Source: Bacillus sp. FJAT-49711 (GTDB taxonomy: Bacteria > Bacillota > Bacilli > Bacillales > Bacillaceae_C). Taken from it: a stretch of 64,000 nucleotides of DNA. The DNA lies in NCBI RefSeq assembly GCF_018343715.1, contig NZ_JAGYPL010000003.1, positions 317,784 to 381,783 of the forward strand. Direction: 5' to 3'. Under the pieces are notes generated by a model. It made no database searches and was not told the origin of the DNA. It was given only the letters and a program-made list of their open reading frames with translations. The translations under genes and the position numbers were made by a program. Numbering within the stretch: position 1 is the first letter of the stretch; every line of letters starts with the position of its first letter. Of the stretch, positions 43,374 to 52,321 are shown in pieces.

Positions 43374-44387
43374 CTATTTCTTTTCCCTCGCCAATTTCTT
43401 GCGATCTTTTGTTCCTGGAGGCTGTTCAAGCCAACTATGTTTGATCATTGTCGTTGCTCCGTCTTTGGCAAACTGAGCAATCTCTAACGATAATCGTTCA
43501 TAATTGAGTACTAGATCACTTCTTTGGCTTGCTGCTGCAGCCGTTGCATAGTTTCCAATACCTGCTGCACTTAACAACGACATTTGAAACATCATTAATT
43601 TATCCGAAAATGTTTGCGTAGTTGAATTACTAATCGCCACATCTGGTAACTGCGGTGTTTCAATGTCATTTTCTAGAAGAATCGAAGTGAAAATTTTAAT
43701 ATGCTTGCCTGATATCTCTTTGCCACGCAGCATGTACTCTTGTATTTCCTTCGTTGGCGAAGTTTGAGCAAAACTAAGACTTAATTTCACTCCTACCGCA
43801 TTAGTCATTACATTCATATACAAATGGGAAATTTCAACCGCATTTAATGGTCTTTTGCTACTTAATGGATTTAGCCCACTTAAATATTTTTTACTATCGA
43901 TATAATCGATTTCATTTGGCACTTCAATAAAAGGATGTCTTGCATTGATGCCTTTTAACAGGGCTGTATTCAGCGATTGATTGAATAAAGTGGAAGTGTT
44001 GATTAACCCTTTTGTGAAATAATCCCTTAAATCTTCTCTAGAACACATGGATACAAACCCTCCATAACCGAGAAGACCCACTTTTGCCATATGATTCACA
44101 TATGTTAAACAAAATGTATCAGAATAAAGCCAAGGTGAGTTCATATGCACATCGTTTGCACCGAAACCAGTTGGAGGAGCAAATTGTTCTTGTTGAAAAA
44201 TAGTCATTAACTGTTTCATATTGTTCATGGACAACTCGTAAGCAAACTGCACAATAGGTTTTATTTCCGCATCCTCAATATGTTTTAACATTTGCTCTAA
44301 AAAATATCTAGCCATACTATCATTCATATATGCAGTCCAAAGTGAAGCAATTTCTGAAGATGTTAAAGGAATTTTATTTTCCCTCAT
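43374..44387 (-). CDS. DUF3231 family protein, paralogue 1
   Basis: Protein of about 337 residues built of two similar halves (about 10-165 and 175-330), each helical with a MARYFLEQMLKHIED- or KLSLSFAQTSPT-type segment. This is the tandem DUF3231 arrangement seen in endospore formers; the fold is probably a ferritin-like four-helix bundle related to CotF-type coat proteins (inference). Each half contains SSEIASLW or NAVEISHLY near its start. GGAGGT lies before the ATG at 44387; the frame extends 16 codons further upstream without a ribosome site. Divergent from its paralogue at 44493. Confidence 0.8.
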   Translation of the reverse strand: MRENKIPLTSSEIASLWTAYMNDSMARYFLEQMLKHIEDAEIKPIVQFAYELSMNNMKQLMTIFQQEQFAPPTGFGANDVHMNSPWLYSDTFCLTYVNHMAKVGLLGYGGFVSMCSREDLRDYFTKGLINTSTLFNQSLNTALLKGINARHPFIEVPNEIDYIDSKKYLSGLNPLSSKRPLNAVEISHLYMNVMTNAVGVKLSLSFAQTSPTKEIQEYMLRGKEISGKHIKIFTSILLENDIETPQLPDVAISNSTTQTFSDKLMMFQMSLLSAAGIGNYATAAAASQRSDLVLNYERLSLEIAQFAKDGATTMIKHSWLEQPPGTKDRKKLAREKK

Positions 44388-44492
44388 ATCGTTAACCTCC
44401 AAATTAGGATGTTTTCCTTTTTTAATCATGTTCATAAGTTTTCCCTTCTTGGAAATACTATACGATGACTACCTTGACAAGGAGGCGACTTA

Positions 44493-45497
44493 ATGACAAG
44501 TCATGACCATATAAGACTAACTTCCAGTGAATTATCCAATTTTTTTATGTCGTATTTACAAGATACATTAGTCATTTGTGTAACTTCCTATTTTTTAGAG
44601 CATGTTGAAGATCCCGATATTAAAGCTTGCGTTAAATATGCTTTGGAATTATCGGAAGCGCATGTTGACATTGATAGGAATCTTTTTGAAGCGGAAGGTC
44701 TGCCAACACCTGTCGGATTTACAGAGCAAGATGTAAATGTAAAGGCACCAAGAATTTTTAGTGACGAGATGATTCTTCAGTATGTCACAAATTTAGGAAT
44801 GATCGGAATGAGTGCATACAGTACTTGCCTCGCAAATTCAACCCGACTTGATATTCGTGAACACTTCACTGCCTGTTTACAATCTTCTGCAGAATTGTAT
44901 AATCGTTCAGCAAATGTATTGTTGGAAAAAGGGCTATATATTCGCCCCCCTTATATTCCATATCCTAAATTAAGTGAATTTGTTGAAGAACAGAATTTTT
45001 TAGCAGGTTGGATAGGGAATCAAAGACCTTTAACAAGCACAGAGATTTCATTTTTATTTTTAAATTTGTTTCGCAATACACTTGGAGGAGCGTATTTAAC
45101 TGGATTTGCCCAAATAGCCGATTCAAGAGAAGTTCGCAAATTCATGACAAGAGGGGCAGAAATTGCTAAACACCATGGAGCGGTTTTCAGTAAGTTTTTA
45201 TCTGAAAGTAATATAACAACTCCTGTTTCATGGAGTTTAACTGTAACAACTAATCAAGAACCTGTATTTTCCGATAAATTGCTTATGTTTCATACGAATG
45301 CCTTAAATAATGCTGGAATGGCTTATTATGGCCAAAGTTTAGCAGGAAGCCCGCGGAAGGATTTGGCAACTGCTTATAGCCGGTTAATGACTGAAATTGG
45401 GGAGTATATAACAGATGGAACGCAAATTATGATTTCTAAAGGTTGGTTCGAGAAGGCACCATCCGCACCTGACCGCAAAGATTTGGCAAAGGGTTAA
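44493..45497 (+). CDS. DUF3231 family protein, paralogue 2
   Basis: Protein of 334 residues with the same two-half structure as the divergent neighbour. Shared patterns are LTSSELSNFFMSYLQD, PTPVGFTEQDV, QRPLTSTEISFLF and a C-terminal FSDKLLMFHTNALNNAGMAYY. Overall identity between the paralogues looks moderate, so the duplication is old. GGAGGCG precedes the ATG. The next gene, a small membrane protein, begins 6 bases after the stop and may be cotranscribed. A spore role is likely from family distribution but not shown here. Confidence 0.82.
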   Translation: MTSHDHIRLTSSELSNFFMSYLQDTLVICVTSYFLEHVEDPDIKACVKYALELSEAHVDIDRNLFEAEGLPTPVGFTEQDVNVKAPRIFSDEMILQYVTNLGMIGMSAYSTCLANSTRLDIREHFTACLQSSAELYNRSANVLLEKGLYIRPPYIPYPKLSEFVEEQNFLAGWIGNQRPLTSTEISFLFLNLFRNTLGGAYLTGFAQIADSREVRKFMTRGAEIAKHHGAVFSKFLSESNITTPVSWSLTVTTNQEPVFSDKLLMFHTNALNNAGMAYYGQSLAGSPRKDLATAYSRLMTEIGEYITDGTQIMISKGWFEKAPSAPDRKDLAKG

Positions 45498-45503
45498 AAC
45501 GAT

Positions 45504-45953
45504 GTGGATGCAAAAGAAAAGTTATTATGGAGCATTGCCCTCCCCGGCTTTGGACAATTATTAAACGGTAAATATATTAAGGGAATTGTACTGATTTTAT
45601 TAGAGTTCATCGTTAACGTTAAAGGAAACTTCAATATTGTTATTATGTCTAGTTTTCATGGCGATATCGAAACTGCCATTAACCAAGCTAATTTTCAATG
45701 GCTCATGTTCTACCCGTGTCTTTATTTTTTTGCAATGTGGGACGCATATAAAGATGCGGGAGGCGGGAAAGAAAAATATTCATCTTTTCCTTTCGCATTT
45801 TCAGCTTACTTTGTAACGATAGGAACCATTTTTTCAACGAAGGTTAAATTATTTGGCATACTAATTGGACCAATTTGGCTACCTATCTTAAGCGTCATTC
45901 CGGGTTTACTTGTCGGTTTTATCTTAAAAAAAATATTAAAACAAAGCACATAA
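45504..45953 (+). CDS. Small polytopic membrane protein, TM2-like N-terminus
   Basis: Protein of 149 residues with about four hydrophobic segments. Its N-terminus SIALPGFGQLLNGKYIKGIV resembles the conserved start of TM2 or DUF5683-type membrane proteins. Starts at GTG with AAAGGG about 10 bases upstream. It sits 6 bases behind a DUF3231 gene and ahead of a terminator, so the two probably form an operon. Function unknown. Confidence 0.7.
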   Translation: MDAKEKLLWSIALPGFGQLLNGKYIKGIVLILLEFIVNVKGNFNIVIMSSFHGDIETAINQANFQWLMFYPCLYFFAMWDAYKDAGGGKEKYSSFPFAFSAYFVTIGTIFSTKVKLFGILIGPIWLPILSVIPGLLVGFILKKILKQST

Positions 45954-45954
45954 A

Positions 45955-45988
45955 TAAACGGCAAAATATTAGCTTTGCCGTTTATTTA
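45955..45988. terminator. Bidirectional terminator
   Basis: Stem TAAACGGCAAA/TTTGCCGTTTA with an 8-base loop and T-rich flanks on both sides. It separates two convergent small membrane-protein genes. Confidence 0.85.
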
Positions 45989-46193
45989 TTATTTTATTTA
46001 AAATAATAAATGTGAAAATAAGCAAAGGGTAAAAGACTAGAATTACTTTTTCTACTAAGATAATGGGACTGAACGGACGAAACCAGTCATGAATGGCACT
46101 GCGCAAGCTAAAACCTAAAAAAAAGAAATCAATACTTAAGCTTAAAAACATTAAAGCCGCAATTAGCAACAATAAAATCCCTATTATTTTCAA
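45969..46193 (-). CDS. Small two-span membrane protein, hypothetical
   Basis: Predicted protein of 74 residues with hydrophobic segments at residues 2-28 and 46-66 and a basic end NKIINKRQS. It would start at TTG with GGGAAG about 9 bases upstream. The stop lies within the shared terminator stem. The clear membrane pattern and convergent position support a gene, but no family is recognised. Confidence 0.4.
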   Translation of the reverse strand: MKIIGILLLLIAALMFLSLSIDFFFLGFSLRSAIHDWFRPFSPIILVEKVILVFYPLLIFTFIILNKIINKRQS

Positions 46194-46353
46194 CTATGAT
46201 TACTTCCCTTCCGTTCATTTCCTACTCACTAAGATTAATTTTAAGAAAGACTTAAAAAAGCTTATGATTCCTTACTTATAAAAAAAGGGTGATATGGGTA
46301 AAAAGGAAAGTGTGAACTCATTATAGAGTTTGCATAAAGGAAGTGATCAATTC

Positions 46354-47436
46354 GTGGAAAAAGCGAAAATTAGCCCGTTGCAATTATTTTTCCTTATTTT
46401 GTTATTTCAGCTTGGTAGTGCTTTGCTTGTTCCGCTTGCGATAGAAGCTAAACAAGACGCATGGATTTCCATTTTGCTTGCAACAGTAGGCGGTATATTC
46501 ATTTTTTTAATTTATTACCGACTTTATTTATACTATCCTAAAGTGCTGCCGACTACTTATGTCCAAAAGATCATTGGTGTATTTTTTGGACGAGTTATTG
46601 CTTTTATTTATATCGTTTTCTTTTTATATCTAGCTGCAAGGGTGCTAAGAGATTTCGGAGAAATGTTGGCAGTAGTCGGTTACCGCGAAACCCCGCTCTC
46701 TGTTGACAACTTATTGCTTATCCTCGTAGTTGTTTATAGTGTTCGTAAAGGAATCGAAGTGTTGGCAAGAAGCGGTGAAATCTTTTCAGTCTTCATTTAC
46801 CTTCTTGCTATAAGCGGATTTATATTAGTGATGTCTTCAAAATTAATTGATTTTGATAAGTTGAAGCCTTTTTTAGAGTATGGATTATGGCCAATTTTAA
46901 AAGTATCTTTAACTCAAGTAGTCTTTTTTCCATTCGGAGAAATATTTGCATTTTCCATGATTCTTCCTTATTTAAGTAATCCAAAAAAGGCTAAAATCAC
47001 CGGTATCCTTGCCATCGTATTAACTGGAATAAACTTGGCCATCGTCATGGCCGTGAATATTAGTGTCCTTGGCGTTGATGGAGTTTCACGATCTTTATTT
47101 CCTCTTCTTGCAACGATACAAACCATTAATATAGGATTTTTAGAACGTTTAGACATTTTCTTTATGCTCGCCTTAATCATTTTAGGTTTTTTTAAGATTA
47201 GTATATATGTATATGCAGCTATTATCGGGATCGCTGATTTGTTTAACTTTAATCGACAATCAGTACTGGCTTTCCCTATTGGATTTGTTGTTTGGCTTTT
47301 CTCTATAGCAATCGCAAGCAATGTGACGGAACATATGCAAGAAGGACTAAATATTGTTCCCTTTTATTTACATCTCCCATTTCAAATCATTTTTCCACTT
47401 TTTATTTTGATCATTGCGTTTTTTAAAAATAGATGA
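46354..47436 (+). CDS. Spore germination permease, GerB family (second set)
   Basis: Endospore germination permease of about 360 residues with ten predicted membrane segments; PLQLFFLILLFQLGSALLVP is the family-typical first segment. GTG at 46354 is preferred because AAGGAAGTGA is 7 bases upstream; the frame continues upstream to a TTG lacking a site. The gene faces the A and C subunit genes and converges on the C gene, an unusual layout, since germinant-receptor subunits are normally cotranscribed. Confidence 0.88.
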   Translation: MEKAKISPLQLFFLILLFQLGSALLVPLAIEAKQDAWISILLATVGGIFIFLIYYRLYLYYPKVLPTTYVQKIIGVFFGRVIAFIYIVFFLYLAARVLRDFGEMLAVVGYRETPLSVDNLLLILVVVYSVRKGIEVLARSGEIFSVFIYLLAISGFILVMSSKLIDFDKLKPFLEYGLWPILKVSLTQVVFFPFGEIFAFSMILPYLSNPKKAKITGILAIVLTGINLAIVMAVNISVLGVDGVSRSLFPLLATIQTINIGFLERLDIFFMLALIILGFFKISIYVYAAIIGIADLFNFNRQSVLAFPIGFVVWLFSIAIASNVTEHMQEGLNIVPFYLHLPFQIIFPLFILIIAFFKNR

Positions 47437-47470
47437 TGCCAAGTATACTGTTTTATACTTGGCATTTTTA
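47433..47470. terminator. Bidirectional terminator between convergent ger genes
   Basis: Stem ATGCCAAGTATA/TATACTTGGCAT with a short loop and T or A runs at both ends. Confidence 0.88.
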
Positions 47471-47472
47471 TA

Positions 47473-48681
47473 CTATTTATTATCCATTTGATACATAAAT
47501 GGACTGCTTCTTAAACCTGGTCGGATAATAGAAGCATCGACCTTAACTTTTACCTTTACATTCGGAAAGTGAGTTTCATTCCAATCATGCCTTAACGTCT
47601 TCCACGCATCAGGATGGGAACGATGTACCTTCTCACCAAATCCTAGTACATCCGTTTGGTTTTCTTGGGCTAAACGAATCGCTAAATGGATTTTCTCCTT
47701 AATTTCTTTCTCAACCTTTTTTTCAATTTCATCTTGTACCCCCTTTTCATTTAAATTAATTGGAACATTCACTTCCCCTAAATCCCCCTTCACTTTAATT
47801 AAAATTGAAAAACTCGGCTCACCATTATCCACATTAACTGAAAATTTCACCTTGTCGCGCATTACCTGGTATGTAATGATTCCTTTGTTTTTCCATCTTA
47901 TAGATACATTTGTTTCTTCTATTTTATCTAGTAGCCACATAATTCCTATAGCTTTATTTTCAGGAACAAAGTCAATTAATTTCTCCCCTTTAAAAAGAGC
48001 CATTCCGTCAGCTTCAAGAGTTGTCTTAGGCTTAGTACTATGTAAATTTTCTAATTGCATTCCGTCTTTTACATCTCCATTAATTTTATAGACGGGGACG
48101 ATAGGCTCTTTACCCGTAGCAGTTAAGTTTTCAATCATATTACGAACACTGACTGCCATATTCCCTCCCCATCTTCTTTGAGAAAATGTAAGAGTTTCAA
48201 TAATTTTGGTGGAGGGAATTTTATCGATTGGCGTTGTAATAGATAGTAAGTCTTCAGCTGTTGTTCCATGGGCAATAACTAATTTGGTTGTAGTACGAAA
48301 CTGGACATCCCGATCCAAAGCATCTAATATTTCTGTTACTCCTTCTTCTTTTGCAAATTCCTCGCCTATCACAACGAGGTTTGTATGGGAATAATATAAT
48401 AATCTGGATGCTTTAGTAGATGCGTGTCTGCTCACTTCTACGACGCTTTTTCCAGCTGCTGTATAAACTGTCACAGCTGCTCCCTCACCTGCAGAACCAC
48501 CCTGCAGACCCCCGGCCACATTTGATGGGTTAACTATTTGAAATGTTCCTATTAATTCTCCGTCTTCACCTTTATCGATGCCGAGTGCTGTAACAAAAGC
48601 AATATCTGTCAATTCTTTTTGGCTTCCACATCCCGAGAGCAACATAACAAGAACAAGTAAAAAGGTCATTTTAATTTTCAT
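47473..48681 (-). CDS. Ger(x)C family spore germination lipoprotein (second set)
   Basis: Lipoprotein of about 402 residues with signal peptide and lipobox LLSGC (about Cys 18), then the GerC domain (ELTDIAFVTALGIDKGEDG at its start; TDVLGFGEKVHRSHPDAWK near its end). ATG at 48681 has AAAGGTGA before it and begins a proper signal peptide; the frame extends upstream inside the A gene and is not used. It overlaps the A subunit gene by 11 bases, hence coupled translation. Confidence 0.9.
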   Translation of the reverse strand: MKIKMTFLLVLVMLLSGCGSQKELTDIAFVTALGIDKGEDGELIGTFQIVNPSNVAGGLQGGSAGEGAAVTVYTAAGKSVVEVSRHASTKASRLLYYSHTNLVVIGEEFAKEEGVTEILDALDRDVQFRTTTKLVIAHGTTAEDLLSITTPIDKIPSTKIIETLTFSQRRWGGNMAVSVRNMIENLTATGKEPIVPVYKINGDVKDGMQLENLHSTKPKTTLEADGMALFKGEKLIDFVPENKAIGIMWLLDKIEETNVSIRWKNKGIITYQVMRDKVKFSVNVDNGEPSFSILIKVKGDLGEVNVPINLNEKGVQDEIEKKVEKEIKEKIHLAIRLAQENQTDVLGFGEKVHRSHPDAWKTLRHDWNETHFPNVKVKVKVDASIIRPGLRSSPFMYQMDNK

Positions 48682-50287
48682 TTTTGTCACCTTTGCTTTT
48701 ATTCCGTTTATACATTCCCCGGTTGATTGGAGGCCTCGGCCTCGGCATATGTGCACCGTGTAGATTTTCTTCCGGATTCATAATTAAGTTAGCCCTTTCC
48801 CTTGTTACCCATATTGGCATTTTTATAAAAGTATCACCCAAATTACCAGGAGACAATGGGGCAAATGGTGTCATGTAAGGAACCCCAAAAGAACGTAAAC
48901 TGCATAAATGAACAATTAATATAATGATGCCAAGAATAACACCGTAAAACCCAAATATCGCAGCTACCCCCATAAATAGAAAGCGAACCAATCGCGCTGA
49001 TATTGCCATAGCAAAGGATGGAGTTGCAAAATTGGCGATCGCTGTAATTGAAACAATGATTACCATTGCAGGTGAGACGATTCCTGCTTGAACGGCGGCT
49101 TGCCCAATTACAAGCGCACCCACAATGGAGATCGCTGAGCCGACAGCCCTTGGCATTCGAACTCCAGCTTCTCGCAATATTTCAAAGGTAATTTCCATTA
49201 ACACGGCCTCAACAAATGCTGGAAATGGCACCGACTCACGCTGAGCTGCAATAATAATGACTAACTGGGTAGGAATCATTTCCTGATGAAAGGTCGTCCC
49301 CGCGATATATATAGCTGGAGCCATAATGGAGATAAAAAAAGTTAGAACCCTTAACAAGCGTAACGCGCTTGCAATATCAAAGCGGGCATAATAATCTTCC
49401 ACAGCTTGAAAAAACTGTATAAATACGGCGGGAGCAATAAGAACAAAAGGCGTACCATCAATAAAGATGGCAATTCTCCCTTCAAGAATATTTCCAGATA
49501 TAGCATCAGGTCTTTCGGTATGGTACAACGTCGGAAAGGTAGTCATCGTTTGATCTTCAATTAATTGCTCAATATAACCAGATTCCAAAATACTATCAAT
49601 TTCAATTTTATTTAATCGGCTCCGAACTTCTTCTACAATTTTTGGATTAACGACTCCGTTTAAGTACATGATTGAAACATCTGTTTTAGTTTGTTTCCCA
49701 ATTTTCATGCTTTCAACCCATAATTCTGGGTTCCTGATCCGACGTCTTACAAGAGCTATATTCGTCTCGATGGATTCTGTAAAACCATCCCTCGGCCCAC
49801 GAACAGACACTTGGCTCTCGGGTTGCTCGACAGACCGTTGGTTGCCACCTCTCGTACTGGCAATTAATGCTTTATTCTCACCATCGACCATGATCAAGGT
49901 GTCTCCATCCATTAATGATTGAAACAATCCATCCCAACGGCTCGCTATATTTAATGCACCAAGTGTTACGCCATGGGCAGCTAAAAAATTTAATAAGTGT
50001 TGTGGGGAGCCACTATACGTTTCCTGATTGTCCATAATGGGCTCAACAACAAATTTATTGATTGTATCTTCATCAACAATTCCCTCAACGTACACAATCG
50101 CAATTTCTGTTTTTGGTTCTACACCAGGATTCAAAGTCCTTATTGTTATATCTGGACTATTACCTGTTTTATTTTTAATCATCTCTAAATTATCTTTTAA
50201 AGACGCATATAGCCCTTGTTCCAATTGATTATTTGGTTTTGCATATTCTTGTTGTTTTTGATTATTTTTTTTGAAAAATGAGGGCAT
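48671..50287 (-). CDS. Spore germination protein, GerA family (second set)
   Basis: GerA-family subunit of 538 residues. The N-terminal soluble domain (to about 290) is followed by a membrane domain containing QRESVPFPAFVEAVLMEITF and EAGVRMPRAVGSAISIVGAL. A C-terminal cytoplasmic tail rich in Pro, Arg and Lys (PRPRPPINRG) is longer than in the paralogue at 31.0-32.4 kb. AAAGGTCCC lies before the ATG. Operon with the overlapping C gene; the only nearby B gene is on the opposite strand. Confidence 0.92.
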   Translation of the reverse strand: MPSFFKKNNQKQQEYAKPNNQLEQGLYASLKDNLEMIKNKTGNSPDITIRTLNPGVEPKTEIAIVYVEGIVDEDTINKFVVEPIMDNQETYSGSPQHLLNFLAAHGVTLGALNIASRWDGLFQSLMDGDTLIMVDGENKALIASTRGGNQRSVEQPESQVSVRGPRDGFTESIETNIALVRRRIRNPELWVESMKIGKQTKTDVSIMYLNGVVNPKIVEEVRSRLNKIEIDSILESGYIEQLIEDQTMTTFPTLYHTERPDAISGNILEGRIAIFIDGTPFVLIAPAVFIQFFQAVEDYYARFDIASALRLLRVLTFFISIMAPAIYIAGTTFHQEMIPTQLVIIIAAQRESVPFPAFVEAVLMEITFEILREAGVRMPRAVGSAISIVGALVIGQAAVQAGIVSPAMVIIVSITAIANFATPSFAMAISARLVRFLFMGVAAIFGFYGVILGIIILIVHLCSLRSFGVPYMTPFAPLSPGNLGDTFIKMPIWVTRERANLIMNPEENLHGAHMPRPRPPINRGMYKRNKSKGDKNEN

Positions 50288-50455
50288 GTTTTTCGGGACC
50301 TTTCATTGGCTTTTATTCATCGTTTTATCCATATAAATGAGTTAATATACAATAGTGGACTAAAGAAACATGTACTTTGTTGGCTTACCTCTAGTCGGAT
50401 TTACATTAGTGGGTGTAGCCAAATCAATGCTGGATTTAGACTGTGATTAGTTTGG

Positions 50456-51450
50456 CACTACAATTGTGACAACCACTCTGTTTACTAAGCGGATCAAGCT
50501 CTTGCACACAACAATTGTGACAACCAATCTGTTTACTGAGCGGATCGAGCTCTTGCACACATCAATTGAGGCAACCACTCTGTTTACTGAGCGGATCAAG
50601 ATCTTGCGCACTACAATTGTGACAACCACTCTGTTTACTAAGCGCAACGAGCACTTGCGCTCAACAATTGTGACAACCACTCTTTTTACTGAGCGGATCG
50701 AGCTCTTGCGCTCAACAATTGTGACAACCAATCTGTTTACTGAGCGCAACGAGCTTTTGCGCACTACAATTGTGACAACCACTCAATTTCCTGAGCGGAT
50801 CGACTCCTTGCGCACTACAATTGTGACAATCACTCTTTTTACTGAGCGAATCAAGCTCTTGCGCACTACAATTGTGACAACCACTCTTTTTCCCGAGCGG
50901 ATCGACTCCTTGCGCACTAAAATTGTGGCAACCACTCTGTTTACTGAGCGGATCGAGCTCTTGCACACATCAATTGAGGCAACCACTCTGTTTACTGAGC
51001 GGATCAAGATCTTGCGCACTACAATTGTGACAACCACTCTGTTTACTAAGCGCAACGAGCACTTGCGCTCAACAATTGTGACAACCACTCTGTTTACTGA
51101 GCGGATCGAGCTCTTGCGCTCAACAATTGTGACAACCAATCTGTTTACTGAGCGCAACGAGCTTTTGCGCACTACAATTGTGACAACCACTCTGTTTACT
51201 GAGCGGATCGAGCTCTTGCGCTCAACAATTGTGACAACCACTCTGTTTACTGAGCGCAACGAGCTTTTGCGCACTACAATTGTGGCAACCACTCTATTTA
51301 CTGAGCGGATCGAGCTCTTGCGCACTACAATTGTGACAACCACTCTGTTTACTGAGCAGATCGAGCTCTTGCGCACTACAATTGTGACAACCACTCAATT
51401 TACTGAGCGTATCGACTCCTTGCGCACAACAATTGTGGCAACCACTCGAT
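50456..51450. repeat. Tandem array C: about 19.5 units of 51 bp
   Basis: CAATTG occurs at 50461 and at 51430, 969 bases apart, exactly 19 periods of 51 without a net indel. The unit reads about ACAATTGTGACAACCACTCT, GTTTACTGAGCGGATCGAGC, TCTTGCGCACT. It contains the palindromes ACAATTGT and GAGCTC, and in many units GCGCAA and TTGCGC as inverted arms. Frames stay open on both strands only because the unit length is divisible by three and lacks stops. With short flanks it explains the 1.3-kb gene-free stretch 50288-51580. A block of 257 bp (50528-50784) recurs at 50936-51192 with one mismatch. Confidence 0.95.
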
Positions 51451-51548
51451 TTTCCTTGGCGTATCTATCGATTAAAGCATCTAAAGTACCTTTATCTATC
51501 CCACGTGGTATTCGAGCAAAGTGGTTTTTAACTTCCACCAAAAAAATA

Positions 51549-51580
51549 AAAGGAGCTCCCGGTAGAAAGCTCCTTTCTTT
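51549..51580 (-). terminator. Terminator of the secreted repeat protein gene
   Basis: Stem AAAGGAGCT/AGCTCCTTT with a 10-base loop; A/T-rich flanks on both sides. Confidence 0.8.
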
Positions 51581-52321
51581 TTATTCTCCGTGATGATTTT
51601 CTCTAAAGAAATAGATTTTTTCTTCTTTAAAAGGGAACAGCTTCATTTCCCTTGCCTTTTCACCATGATTCATCATAATTTCGTGGAAGATCTCTTTTGG
51701 AGTTTTACCTTCTGTATCAACTCCTAGTTTTTCCGCAGCATTATAAATCATCTTATCATGGACTTCTTTACCCAATTCGTTTATATCTTTTCCTTCTGTA
51801 GGAATACCCATTTCTTTAGCATATTTTAAAACTTTTGCTTTATAAATTTCTCGTTTGATTTGTTTAAAGTCCTTACCTTTTGTTGAAATCCCAAATTCCT
51901 GTGCTTCTTTTTTGAGTTTTGCCTCTTTTACTTCCTTCATAATTGTTTTATCATCTTTGCCTTTTGTACTAATCCCCCACTCTTTCGCAATCTTCATTGT
52001 CCATACATGACGGATTTCTTTCTTTAATGTTTCTATATCTTTTCCTTCTGTACTGATTCCGAGTGCTTCAGCATGCTTTTTAATATACGCTTCCTTCAAT
52101 TCCTTATGAAGAGTTTGCGCATCTTTGCCTTCGGTTGAGATTCCCATTTCATTTGCTTTTTGTTTTAGCAGCTCAAGATCGTGGGTAAATTCACCTTTAT
52201 GATGATAGTTCCCGATTTTTTTGTGTACTTGACTTCCATCTTCCGCATATACAGTTCCAGTTGATACTATTCCTAACAATAGTGCAACAGAAAGTATATA
52301 CGCCAAACCTTTCATTTTCAT
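51581..52321 (-). CDS. Secreted protein with six 28-residue GISTEGKD repeats
   Basis: Protein of 246 residues. A signal peptide ends at TVYA-ED (about residue 26). From about residue 60 there are six tandem units of 28 residues, each starting GISTEGKD or a variant (GISTKGKD, GIPTEGKD, GVDTEGKT) and continuing with a TLKKEI-type helix and a KKxAxEx helix. The units are highly charged and probably form a helical solenoid on the cell or spore surface. I do not recognise a characterised family. GGAGG is 9 bases before the ATG. Monocistronic. Confidence 0.8.
   Translation of the reverse strand: MKMKGLAYILSVALLLGIVSTGTVYAEDGSQVHKKIGNYHHKGEFTHDLELLKQKANEMGISTEGKDAQTLHKELKEAYIKKHAEALGISTEGKDIETLKKEIRHVWTMKIAKEWGISTKGKDDKTIMKEVKEAKLKKEAQEFGISTKGKDFKQIKREIYKAKVLKYAKEMGIPTEGKDINELGKEVHDKMIYNAAEKLGVDTEGKTPKEIFHEIMMNHGEKAREMKLFPFKEEKIYFFRENHHGE

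Noticed and set aside
46294-46326. Ten-codon leader-like frame (MGKKESVNSL) before the GerB-type gene
   Set aside because: Ribosome-site spacing is too short and there is no attenuator-like hairpin behind it; too little to call.
50447-51394. Minus-strand open frames across the same array (111, 84 and 203 codons)
   Set aside because: Repeat artefacts without start signals or flanking coding sequence.
50456-51450. CRISPR array
   Set aside because: Units follow each other without unique spacers, the period is a pure 51 bp, and no cas genes are nearby.
50466-51593. Plus-strand open frame of 375 codons with a 17-residue repeat
   Set aside because: It starts at a GTG inside the repeat with no ribosome site. 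The same array is open in minus-strand frames too, because the 51-bp unit is divisible by three and has no stops. Best read as a non-coding tandem array.
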